Shown in pieces: positions 45,761 through 56,400 of a DNA stretch of 64,000 bases (its first letter is position 1; the number at the start of each line of letters is the position of its first letter). The DNA is taken from assembly GCA_027405735.1 (NCBI GenBank), contig JAPEHQ010000001.1, positions 5,704,001 to 5,768,000 of the forward strand, read 5' to 3'. The translations under genes were made by a program, and so were the position numbers. The notes beneath the pieces were generated by a model. It did not search any database. It had not been told where the DNA came from and saw only the letters and a program-made list of their open reading frames with translations. Source of the DNA: Mucor racemosus. Its lineage: Eukaryota > Mucoromycota > Mucoromycetes > Mucorales > Mucoraceae.

Positions 45761-47922
45761 AAAATGGAAGAAAACCGTAAAAATTTTACAACAAGGAAAC
45801 AACAGAGTCTTTATAGCTTTATAATAATACAAAATCTTTATTAAAATAATTTATATCTGAAATAATATTGCCAAAAGAAAGTAAATCAAACTATTTTGGT
45901 TCTTTATAAATACACCTACAACAGGGATACACACTTACTACATCAACCAGAGAAGATCCTCTATCCTCTAGTTCAACATTCGTCACAACATAACTATAAC
46001 CTTTTCCATCATCACCACCAGCACTGCAAAATATCATCTAATCCTAATCAAAAATACCATATATAATACTTCTCATATCTCAAAAAAAAATTCGTAAACA
46101 AAAATGTTGTAAGCATTAAAATCAAAAGTCGAACTACTATCATATTTAATCCTTTCAGCTCAACAAATTAAAAAGATTGAAGCTAAAAGAAAAAAAATTA
46201 GATGCACAGCTCATTTATAAACCCCTGAGTGTGGTTTAAAGAAAATATGTTTTCTATTATCCTAAATTTGAACACTGTATGTGATCCACATTTTCGCCAA
46301 TGGTCATCCTTCCAAAAAAAAATGCCGAGCAATCTCCGGACGCGGCCATCTAATCATTTTTTCAGGCTACCAATTTCTAGAAAAAAATCACCGGACAGTC
46401 CGGACACGGCTATTTAAATACATATCTCAAGCAGCTGTGAGATGCAGGTATCGAAATTTCATACAAAAATTAAGGTACGAATGTATAACTAATTATTCAA
46501 AGGCTTATTTTATCTTCTGTTTAATGTAAAAGTGTAAAATACCACATACAGTATTAGTCAAATAAAACGAGGTTTAACTTAGAAAGTATAATAAAATGGT
46601 ACGACTAGATTTGAAAAAAGTCTACAAAATCAAAAATTTTCAAGGATTTATTATAAAAGTAAAATATACGTGATCTTCATTTAATTTCAATATATATATA
46701 TCAATATTGTTATTTTTTATTCGAAAAGGGTTTTATTATAAACTGTTTTCATATTTCTAAGCGAAAAGGAAAGCGGCTATTTTGAAAATTCATAAGAAAT
46801 TTGATTTTTTAAAGTTTACACAGAGGCAAGCAGACATTTCACTATTTTTGCCTTACTTGCAACATTTACTCTTTACCATTAAAAAAAATACAAACATACA
46901 GGAAAAACGAGGCAATACGTATTATAATCCCAGCAGTGCAGGTTATTGCTATAGTAATTTGTAAGATAATGAACCTTTTGAGTTATATCCCTCGTTGTTG
47001 TATGAGCATTATAAGTCAAAGTTACTGCTCGCAAATTCCATCATTTGCAAAAGAAAATAATTATCTAAATTTGAAAAAAGCGGCATAAAAAAAAATTAAT
47101 CTAATATTTTTAGGCTATTTCTTCATTACATATTTCTAAGCGAAAAGGAAAGCGGCTATTTTGAAAATTCATAAGAAATTTGATTTTTTAAAGTTTACAC
47201 CAAGCAGACATTTCACTATTTTGCCTTACTTGCAACATTTACTCTTTACCATTAAAAAAATACAAACATACCACCTACAGGAAAAACGAGGCAATACGTA
47301 TTATAATCCCAGCAGTGCAGGTTATTGCTATAGTAATTTGTAAGATAATGAACCTTTTGAGTTATATCCCTGTCCTTTGGGGCCTCACCATGTATATTTT
47401 GGCGCATGGTGTTGTATGAGATCAGACTATATAGTCAAAGCAAAACACTGCTCTAGCTGTTTGGAGCTATTTACTAACGTTCGCAAAATGTCCGAGCAAA
47501 GTTACTTATCAAGTAAACCCGAGCCTAAGCAACCGCTCGTCGAGCAGTTGTATATCGAGCATTTTCAGTTTTGAAAGCAAGCAATCAAGCATAAATCAAA
47601 CATTATCTAATTTTTCAAAAAACCAAGCAAGTCAAGCAAGTTGAGTACGAGCATACTGTATAAGCAATCGATAAAATTGGGGTGCAAGCGCAAGCATTAT
47701 ACTATATATTTTTAGTCTGATATTGGCTCAAAATGTGATGCATTTTGACATTTTTAAAGCTAAAATTTCGTAAATTAAATAGATTGGCGCTGTGTTACAT
47801 GCTTGATTACTTGATTTGAAAGCAAGCTAGCAATCAGGTTTGCGTGCAAGCATAGAGCTCACTCGCTTGCTTATGCTGCTCCCACTGCTCGATTATTGCA
47901 ACCATTACGTGCAAGCTTATTC
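44309..47922 (+). repeat. array unit 4 (3,614 bp, internally duplicated)
   Basis: The TG run is 2 bp shorter and the unit carries a net 372-bp insertion. A segment of about 240 bp starting CATATTTCTAAGCGAAAAGG appears twice (about 46750-46992 and from 47129), separated by about 136 bp found in no other unit. The two copies differ by small indels (the first lacks ACCACCT in the ACATACCACCTACAGG region; the second lacks GAGG before CAAGCAG). Confidence 0.9.
45851..46143 (-). CDS. candidate small secreted peptide gene, array copy 4
   Basis: Same model as copy 1 shifted by 9,730 bp: exons 46143-46100, 46023-45939, 45856-45851. The sequence appears unchanged although this unit is rearranged further right. 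The intron-retained form ends at 45891. Confidence 0.46.
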
Positions 47923-49341
47923 AAATCTCGAGATATTTGATATTTTAGGTTGTCATTTTAAGCTGGAGAAAAGCAAGTGTTTCACGTTTGAAGCCTTCAC
48001 ATTCGCTGAAAAATAAAAATGAATAGAAATAACTTTTTTGTCAATATTCTGTAGCATCTCAAGTATAGCCCTACATTTTGTATTTCCTGATTATCTATTG
48101 AAATGGGGGCACGCTCCGATTTTGAATATCACCATATAAAATTGTATAATTAGATATGCACAGGTAACTGAGCTTGAATCCAAAAAGTGTTCAAATGGAA
48201 AAAAAATCCAAAAAAATCCAAAAAAAACCTTGTATGTTGAATTACTCACAAAAATGCATAGTAAGTTGAACTAGCGTATTAAATATCTTGGGTTCAGTTT
48301 TTAATTCTGAATCGATCTGTGTAGGTTTTAAAAATGTTTTTCTCATAAAATCTCTAATAAATTTAATGTCAAATTTTAACGGTTTTTGATCAAAAAGTAC
48401 CCTTCATTCAAATGCAACCCTAAAATATTTTATTTTCACGTTATGCGCAACAAAATTATCTACAAAATGAGTATTTATACGTAGCTTTAGCCCTATTTTT
48501 CATGGGGATATACATTTTTTTGATTTTTTTTTTTGGTCGGCGAAAATTTTTCCTTGTATATCCTCGTCCAAAATTGATTCTTTTTTGTATCACCAAAAAT
48601 CAATCATTCAATCTCAATTTTCTCGACCAAAAATCAATATTTTTTGACGAGGTAAAATTCGTTAGATAGGCGCTAATGAGTACTATCTTATGGTTTTAGT
48701 TTTGCATACCAGTCATCCCTTCATGGATCTCTATAACAGAAAAAGTGCTCTCACAAAATTTATAAAAAAATAAAAAAGTCTTCACAGCCATCCAAAACCT
48801 AACTATTCTGATAGAGAATGAAAAATAAAGTAGACTTTACTTAATAACCATCATTGCAATACCTTAGTATTTTCTTGTCTTATTTTCATTTCAAATGCGC
48901 TTTCTCAATTTTAAGCTGGCCATTTCTGCATTATTCAAATTTATGAAACAATCACTATAGTAACCATCATTGCTTCATTTAATAAAATTTGTAGCCGGGA
49001 CGACAATGTTGAATAGGATGACAATTTTAATAATTGTGTTGTAATAACAAATGAACACAAAAATAAATATATAATTGTTGATAAAAGTTATTCCATGGAT
49101 AAGGTTTGGGCTTGTTTTCGAACCCTAAAGATGTTGTACAAAGGAAAAAATACACACGTTCTTTAACGTGCAGCCTTTTAGTTCGAGTTTTGCTGTTATC
49201 AAGATTGGGTATTTAACATGTTTGAATAGATAGAATCCATGTAAAAGCCATTTTCATGTTAGTATTTTTAAAAGAAAAAGGAGATATGTTTAAAGATGAG
49301 GGGGGGATAAATTAAACATTTTATGAACCCTGTTAATTATG

Positions 49342-49376
<35 letters not shown>

Positions 49377-49721
49377 AAAATGGAAGAAAACCGTAAAAAT
49401 TTTACAACAAGGAAACAACAGAGTCTTTATAGCTTTATAATAATACAAAATCTTTATTAAAATAATTTATATCTGAAATAATATTGCCAAAAGAAAGTAA
49501 ATCAAACTATTTTGGTTCTTTATAAATACACCTACAACAGGGATACACACTTACTACATCAACCAGAGAAGATCCTCTATCCTCTAGTTCAACATTCGTC
49601 ACAACATAACTATAACCTTTTCCATCATCACCACCAGCACTGCAAAATATCATCTAATCCTAATCAAAAATACCATATATAATACTTCTCATATCTCAAA
49701 AAAAAATTCGTAAACAAAAAT
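47923..49721 (+). repeat. array unit 5 (truncated, 1,799 bp)
   Basis: Follows the unit sequence up to ATTCGTAAACAAAAAT and then diverges at 49722. The cut falls inside the position equivalent to 36375 in unit 1, that is, within exon 1 of the peptide gene. Confidence 0.95.
49467..49639 (-). pseudogene. truncated peptide gene, array copy 5
   Basis: Exon 2 (49639-49555), the last intron, the stop and the AATAAA signal are present. The promoter and all but about 6 nt of the signal-peptide exon are missing because the array ends at 49721. Upstream sequence (A/G-rich AAGTAGAAAAAACAAGTAG) offers no replacement ATG with a signal peptide. Confidence 0.5.
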
Positions 49722-50312
49722 AAGTAGAAAAAACAAGTAGAAAAAAAAGACAAAAGATTAGAACAAAAAGGCAGATGTTTCATCTTCCTTAAGTAACTGT
49801 ACATTTCCCCTTGGTTGACTGAGGGAAATAACAGCCATTGCTATGACTGTGTAAAGCTAGAATACTGTGCGACAATGGATACGTCCCAAGTAATTCCCTT
49901 CAATCAACGGAATACTTTTATAAGATTTTGAAGCGGTCTCTAATTCAAACATCATATATAGCTCGGAAGAAATCACCTGTGCTCTTTTGGCATTTCATGT
50001 AAACATCTTTTCTAAACCACTTTTTTTTTTTCAAATTACTTTGATACGATTGATCAAATAGGTACACTGTGTATACCACGTTTTAGCGGTATAAAACTCT
50101 GTTTTGTCCATTTTTGGGTCTTTTATATGTCAAGCACAAAATGCGTAAAATCGCTGATCCGAAATAGACTTAATAATGGAAAGAATGACGATAAATATTG
50201 AAAGCAAATATGGATTATTATTTTATTTAAAAGTGAAAAGAGATATGTGAAAAAAGTGGGTGTTTGTTTATGATACAAAAGGGAAATTGAAGTTATTACA
50301 ATATATAAAATT
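49722..50312. other. non-coding spacer between the array and the J-protein gene
   Basis: Starts with a purine-rich GTAGAAAAA duplication. It then has mixed-composition DNA (49790-49960), a possible repeat fragment, and then the 3' flank of the minus-strand J-protein gene. No gene was recognised, and no continuation of the secreted-protein gene at 34432. Confidence 0.45.
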
Positions 50313-52062
50313 CTAGTTGAAATGCATTTTAAATTCGCCTCCACCAGGGAAGCCGCCGCCTCCAAATGGAAAGCCATTTTGAAAGTTAAATCCTCCTTGT
50401 CTTTGTTGGAATGGGAAACCTCCTTGACCTGGTGGTGGACCTCCTCCATTGCCTTGTTCAGGATCATATGGATCAAAGCCATTGTCGTATTGTTGTCTCA
50501 TATCTGTTCAAATAAAACCATATTAGTCAACATATTCAATAGAAATTAGCCGAAAATATATCTTACCAGCATCGCTCAAAACTTCATAAGCTTGATTAAT
50601 CTCTGACATCTTTCTTTCGACTTGTTCTTTATCAAGATCACCGCTATATTTATCAGGATGCCATTCATGAGCCTTTTTACGATATGCTTTTTTGATTTCA
50701 CGACTATCAGCATTGGGAGATACATCCAACGTTTTGTAGTAATCCTTTTTCTTTGATAGTTTCAATTGTTGTTGAGCCTTTTGTAATAAATGTCTGAGAC
50801 GATGATCACGACCACCAGATATCTCATTAGCCTTTTCCAAATCATTGACAGCAGCTTCATATTCCTTTCTGTTCAATAAAATTTCACCACGATAAGTAAG
50901 TGCGTCCACATCATCGTTTTGGATTTCCAATGCTTTCGAGCACCAAGACTCGATCTTTTTTTCGTCCTTTTCTTTTTGTTCGCCATGTAACTTACAAGCC
51001 ATTTGATAACATTTAAAATGTAAGCGTTTCGGTAATTTATCTGCTTTTAATTCTTGTTGCAATGCTTCATAATCTGTATCAATTTCAGGGAGGATACCTT
51101 GACGATTGGGTGTGCCAATAAGACGATTAGCGGCGGTTGCATATTTCTTCAATTCAATATCTTTTTCAATTGATGTGATATCTTTGCTCAATTTTTTCAT
51201 TTTCTTGAACAATTTTTTACATTGTTTTTGTTCGGGATCATAATGAAGACATTGCTTGATGTGAGTAATTGCCCCTTGAGGTTCGTAAAGAGAGTAAAAG
51301 TTAATCTTCGATAATAAAATCAAAATGTTGGGCTCGGAAGGGTTGAGTTGAGCTACTCGGGCAAAATCACCAGCAGCTTCATCAATTTCACCTCTTGCAA
51401 CATGGCATTGAGCTCTTAATAAACGAGCATCAGAAAACAAGGGAGCAGTGCGAGATATTGAAGTTGCAAGATTGATGCATTCTTCATAATTTCCTCTTTC
51501 TTTCTCGATAATTGCTTGTTTTTCTGCATGTTGAGCAATGTTTACTGAATTGAGCTACGTAAAAAAAAAAAAATTTAGAACAAGACCATGCATATAAAAA
51601 GATTCAACTTACCAGCTTTTCAGCTTCTTTATCATTAGGATTGTTAGACAAAAAGCTCTTTAAATCTGCAATAGCTAATTCAAAGCTTCCTTCTTTGGCA
51701 TAAATTCGAGCTCTTTGCATCAAAGCCTTGTCAAAATCAGGCTTCAAGTTTAAAATTGTAGTAAAATCTCCAGCAGCAGCATTGTTACGACCCAAAGAAA
51801 GGTAAGCAGTTGCTCTTTTGAAATAAGTCAAGTAATTGTCTGGTTCTTGGCCTATACTTACAGTTAGACATTGTCTCGATTTTTTTTTTTTTTCATACTT
51901 ACGAATGGCTGCATCGAAACTAATTAAAGCGTCATTAAATTTTCCACTTGTCAGATAATCATTGCCTTCAGATAAATATTGTTGAATGGGTTTATCACCA
52001 AATACAGAATATGGAAACAAAAACGGAAGCACACAAGCAATAAGATAGCGATGATGTCTCAT
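50313..52062 (-). CDS. ER TPR-J-domain co-chaperone, DNAJC3/P58IPK-like
   Basis: Four exons, complement of 52062-51903, 51851-51613, 51554-50567, 50503-50313; 525 aa. An N-terminal signal peptide (MRHHRYLIACVLPFLFPYSV) is followed by about nine TPR units (QQYLSEGNDYLTSGKFNDAL, YFKRATAYLSLGRNNAAAGD, ALTYRGEILLNRKEYEAAVN). A J domain from about 395 follows (KDYYKTLDVSPNADSREIKK, with the HPD tripeptide in EWHPDKYSG), then a Gly/Phe/Pro-rich tail. This is the domain order of DNAJC3, an ER-lumen co-chaperone that binds unfolded protein and stimulates Hsp70 (BiP). There is no KDEL-type signal; the end is KMHFN. Its start is 272 bp from the divergent membrane-protein gene. Confidence 0.93.
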
Positions 52063-52334
52063 TTTGTTTTTCGATATATATATATATATATAAAAAAAAA
52101 AAAGAAAGAATGTTGAAATTTTATCGAAATCAATAGTATTTTATAACTAGAAAATGTACAGGCATCTTTATGTGGATTTTTTTGATTGGTTTAATTTATG
52201 AAATTCTACATTCATCTATCACTCTCTTCCCGGAGTAAGCGTGACTCAAGTGATGCGTGGTTCAAATGCCCTTGGCTTTTAGGTCTCTCTCTTTTTTTTT
52301 TTACACTCTTTCAATTTTTCCAGAATATACCAAA

Positions 52335-53074
52335 ATGCCAGGACAAACCACAGAAAATCCTTTGGATAATCTATTATCAAATATTCGGTCTGAATTACAA
52401 AATGCAGACATGTTGGGTTCCTACGCAGAACGTACAATCGACTTTTTTTATGCAGTAACGTAGCATTGCATTTATTATATTCATTAATATGTAAAATTAA
52501 TTCTAGAGAAATATCTTAAAAGGTAGATTGGACTCAGCCTTGGATAATGTCAATAGTAGCGTTTCATATTATATGTTTTTTCATTACTATTGGATTAAGA
52601 AATAAGCATGATACACTTTCTATTTACTTTTTCGTTTTATGCATGTATCGTTTATAAAAATGATCGACAAGGCAGTAAAAAAATTAACATCTTTTTAAAT
52701 AGTGGGATTAGCGGCGTTAACTCAACCTTTAAATAATCTCGGTATAAAACACTGGAAATCGTTCTCAAATGAACCCTATTTCGACGCATCTGGCATATTT
52801 ATTGTGTCGGTATATTCGTTCCCATTAATTTTTAATGGGTTTGTTACACTGGTAAAATTACAATTTTATTTTTTAAATTTGCTTTTTTTTTTAAATGAAT
52901 TTGCTTGGATTATTCGTTCTGATCTGTCATTAATTTGGACTGACCTTTAATATCATTTTATAGATGTTCATCTTGAAAGCAACAGTTTCTGTATTGATCA
53001 AGACAAAAAGAGCACAATTGAAGCAAAAGATAAAGAACTCTAAAGAGCAGCAATTAGAAAATAAGAACAAGTAG
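52335..53074 (+). CDS. small membrane protein of unknown function
   Basis: Proposed four exons, join(52335-52454, 52507-52522, 52703-52851, 52964-53074), 131 aa, phases consistent. It starts MPGQTTENPLDNLLSNIRSE. The C-terminal half has two hydrophobic stretches (ASGIFIVSVYSFPLIFNGFV and the following TLMFILKATVSVLI), ending in a highly charged helix KTKRAQLKQKIKNSKEQQ. The second exon is only 16 nt and the following intron 180 nt, so that part is the least certain. An alternative reads on through 52523-52610 (GRLDSALDNVNSSVS). I do not recognise the family. Confidence 0.6.
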
Positions 53075-53185
53075 AAAATAGAAATAAAAAAAACTCGTGC
53101 AATTGAGTGCAGCAGCTTTTAGTGTGCAATTTGATTGTATTAATGTGATTATATTGAAATGACTTTTTTGTGCTACAAGAATTTG

Positions 53186-53193
53186 TATAAATA
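53186..53193 (+). promoter_or_regulatory. TATA box of the CAP protein gene
   Basis: TATAAATA, 79 nt upstream of ATG 53265, followed by a T-rich leader. Confidence 0.65.
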
Positions 53194-53264
53194 CAGAACC
53201 TTTGATTTGAATTTGTGATTTAAAACATTAAACCCAATTCCATTCCTTTTTTTTTTCATATCAA

Positions 53265-53768
53265 ATGTCTCGCATTCATCTCGTCTTATTCTCTGTTGTC
53301 CTTGTATTGATTAGCTTCACATTGCAAGTTTCTGCTACTTCTGCCGCAAGTGCAAAGACTATTCTCAAAGTCCATAACAAGCTTCGTGCTAAGCATCATG
53401 TTCCTGCTCTCAAGTGGGATGACAAATTGGCTACTTATGCTCAAAAGTGGAGCAACAAGTGTGTCTTCGAGCACAGTGATTCTTCTTATGGTGAGAACTT
53501 GGCTTTAGGTTATCCTACTTGGACTAGTGTTGTCAATGGCTGGTACGGTGAAGTTAAAGATTATGATTACAGCAAGGCTGGCTTCTCCATGGACACTGGC
53601 CACTTTACTCAAGTTGTTTGGAAATCTACTACTAAGATTGGTTGTGGTGTCAAGACCTGTAGCAACTTTGGTAAGGGTGCTAAATTGTATACCTGCTCTT
53701 ACGCTTCTCCTGGTAACATTGTTGGTGATAACAACAAGTACTTTATTCAAAATGTTCTCAAGCCATAA
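53265..53768 (+). CDS. secreted CAP/SCP/PR-1 domain protein
   Basis: Single exon, 167 aa. Residues 1 to about 25 (MSRIHLVLFSVVLVLISFTL) are a signal peptide. The rest is one CAP domain: ILKVHNKLRAKHHVPALKWD, YAQKWSNKCVFEHSD, YGENLALGY, and the signature GHFTQVVWKSTTKIGCG with KLYTCSYASPGNIVG. Cavity His/Glu residues and conserved Cys are present. Fungal Pry-type CAP proteins are secreted and bind sterols or fatty acids. Strong codon bias and a good TATA box suggest high expression. It is intronless. Confidence 0.95.
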   Translation: MSRIHLVLFSVVLVLISFTLQVSATSAASAKTILKVHNKLRAKHHVPALKWDDKLATYAQKWSNKCVFEHSDSSYGENLALGYPTWTSVVNGWYGEVKDYDYSKAGFSMDTGHFTQVVWKSTTKIGCGVKTCSNFGKGAKLYTCSYASPGNIVGDNNKYFIQNVLKP

Positions 53769-54697
53769 TTTAATAAACATTCATTTTTTGCAATTGCTTC
53801 ATTAAAATATCATTATCTGTAAAACACATTTCTTGCCTCATTAATTTATATAAAGCAGCTACCAGTTTCTCAATGCCATGATACTAATCTAGTCATTTAA
53901 ATTAGAAATCTATGATAATTCATGAATTGAACTAATCTATTGTATGTGTACAAATATCAAATAAACCTGTGTGTCTCCCAAGTTCAAATTTACATTTGCA
54001 CAATAGTTGCTGCCTCAATTCATGTTAAACCCTTGAACTAAACTCGTTAAGGTAAAGCATATATGCATTTTGTGTAACGAATTGCTTTACCATTTTTTTT
54101 TATGTCTACCAAGCAGCAAGATTCATAACAACAGCCAAAAAATTCTCATTTAGTCTCATCGAATTTTTGATGAATAAAGAATTTTTACCGTTTCAAAAAC
54201 GTGTTTAAATACCAATCAATAATTTGATATTTATTTCAAGGATATAAAATACACATGTATATTTTTGTTTTGTAGATAATACTTAAATTTGGTTTGTTAT
54301 ATTATACCAATTTTAAAAGGAGTATCAAGTTTTGTGAGAGGTTACCAACAGTGTGAGTTTTAAAATCAATTAAAAACAGGATAAAACTACTGATACTATA
54401 GTATAACCGATATACTAAATTCGAACTATCAATTGTCTACAGCAACTGTACGATCATGTTTTGAATATACGGTTATTTAAAATGTGTCAAAATGTGCTGA
54501 CATTTGAAAACCTTGGCTGCTGGACCTATTGTTGAAACGCCAATTTTTGTAATGAATAGAAATTCTGGAAGAATAATTTCATATGATTTTAAGATGGTAA
54601 AAGCTATAGTTCTACTGCAAAAACTTTGTGTAATATGCATGGTTCATAATGGCATTTTTTTATTTTGAATTTAAGACTGAGATATACGACTAAACCA
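53769..54697. other. convergent 3' intergenic region
   Basis: Contains AATAAA at about 53771 and 53960 and otherwise AT-rich DNA. No gene or repeat was recognised. Confidence 0.5.
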
Positions 54698-56103
54698 TTA
54701 CGCTGTAATGGGAGGTACTGCGACAGCCTCGCTTTCAATTTCAGCACTATCAACTTCAGGTACGAGAAGAGTAGGGTGCTTACCTATTAAAAGAGCTTTT
54801 GCCGTATCAATAACATTCGTACCAGAAGCAGAACAAGTTTTTTCTATATTTTCAGCAGCTTCAATCAGTGAAGCAGCAGCAAAGGCAGCAAATTCTTCAT
54901 CGGATGATGTCAATATATGTTTGTCCTGTGGTTTGACAAGTTCCCGAATAAAATACCAATCATGCTCGTAATTTTCTTTTCTTATATGTACATTGAATTT
55001 TTTATCTTGTTTTACAGTATGTGCTAATGTCAAGATATCATCACGCATTACTTCTCGCTCTCCTACGTAAACCATGACATTTTTTGGAGCAAATCGGTCG
55101 AAATCAGACCTAATTTGAGCAAGTTTCAGCAAGTGTAATTCGTCAGTATTAGTAGCATCTGGTAAATTGAGATACTCTTTCAAAACACGGGCTGCTAATA
55201 GGGGTGTAACAATATCTTCTTTAAATTGCCACAACCAAGATGATGTGTTTGCTGATACTAATGGCGATACGAGTAAAAGGCCGGCAGGAATTTCGGCATT
55301 ATAATTGGAACGAGTAGCACCGATATCTTTCAAGATATTAGGTGCATATACTCGGATCAATGTTTCTAAACAAAGGGCTCCACCTAATAAAATAGCTTGT
55401 TAATTGAAACAATGATTTACTGATAGTTTTTCACGTACCAGCAGAATCCCCAGAAAGAATTATTTTTGATCCAGGTATCTATAAATCTATGTTAACTAAA
55501 GAATAAATATATAGCAATTTTATTACATTTAATGTATCGATCAAGTATTCGTATGCAGCCACACATTCGAGAACTGGAACTGGATACATATGCTCAGGTG
55601 CTAAGCCTATGAATACTATTGTCAGCTTCGGATTTGTCAAACCTTATTCTGTTGCTTACTATAATCAACCGACAAAACTAATGCATTGATATTGTGTTTT
55701 TCTTTTAAAAGATGAATCCAATTTTGGAATACATCCATATACATTGTACAATGGCCTACACGGAATGCACCGCCTTTTTTTGATTGCGTTAAATTATATC
55801 TTCATGATTGCAGTAATGATATTCTATACCATGTGCTTTGTAAATAATCATATCTGCATTTTTAATTCTCTGAAAAAGCTGACCATCATCTTGGCATTCA
55901 GCCATATTTGGACCTATCCAAGCTCCTTTCCATGCTGGTTTTTCGATCATTTTGATCCAATTCATTTGTGATTTCTTTGGAGCAGTAAAATCAGCAATCA
56001 AATATCTAGAAATGGTAGGTGGCAGGGACAAAATGCCCTGAATAATTGGCACCATGATTGAAGTTGGTACATTGGTTCTTATTAACTGACGAATATTTTC
56101 CAT
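54698..56103 (-). CDS. alpha/beta hydrolase, steryl acetylhydrolase-like
   Basis: Five exons, complement of 56103-55830, 55773-55660, 55606-55527, 55478-55439, 55383-54698; 397 aa. After a hydrophobic N-terminal segment (SIMVPIIQGILSLPP) and EKPAWKGAWIGPNM, the HSL-type hydrolase motifs appear in order: KAHGGAFRVG (oxyanion hole), SVDYSLAPEHMYPVP, IILSGDSAGGALC (nucleophile Ser), VYVGEREVMRDD (Asp region) and KENYEHDWYF (His). This layout matches Say1-type steryl deacetylases and related lipid esterases, usually ER-membrane anchored. TATAAAAG lies about 65 nt upstream of the ATG. A 13-codon exon carries the GDSAG loop. The C-terminal tail is Ala/Glu-rich. Confidence 0.9.
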
Positions 56104-56166
56104 GATATGTTGGTAAATCAAAAGAGGAAAAATGCATTCAAATTATGAAAACTAAAAATAATAGCT

Positions 56167-56174
56167 CTTTTATA
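56167..56174 (-). promoter_or_regulatory. TATA box of the alpha/beta hydrolase gene
   Basis: TATAAAAG on the minus strand, about 65 nt upstream of ATG 56103. Confidence 0.55.
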
Positions 56175-56400
56175 CCGAGTATCTATCCGATTGACACATG
56201 TACTTTTTGTGATTTATTTCTCCCCAAAAACTTTGGTGGGATCCAACTTGTTTTGATTGATTTAAAATGAATAATATGATTATTTCCAATTTTGGGGTCT
56301 TTTTTGTTTGTTGTTATCTTGTTGACAACAAGTTTTATGTGAGTATTTTCAAGAATCACAATAATGTTATCATTGAATTTATTACATAAAAGATAAAAAA

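Larger units (their letters stand above)
34577..49721. repeat. tandem array of about 4.5 units of 3,244 bp
   Basis: Units start at 34577, 37821, 41065, 44309 and 47923 with AAATCTCGAGATATTTGA. Units 1-3 are 3,244 bp, unit 4 is 3,614 bp and unit 5 stops after 1,799 bp. Comparison by eye shows only isolated differences (for example T/C and T/G changes near the start of unit 1, and a 2-bp change in the TG run of unit 4). Each unit holds, in order: a piece of the dispersed AT-rich repeat, unclassified DNA, a (TG)15 run, a minus-strand secreted-peptide gene, a pogo-like MITE, AT-rich DNA and a CAAGC-rich segment. The near identity implies recent amplification or ongoing homogenisation; an assembly artefact must be considered. 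Confidence 0.97.

Noticed and set aside
34577..49721. The array as an rDNA, centromere or telomere repeat
   Set aside because: No rRNA-like sequence, no telomere motif, and the unit contains a promoter-bearing gene and MITE fragments; it is flanked by ordinary genes.
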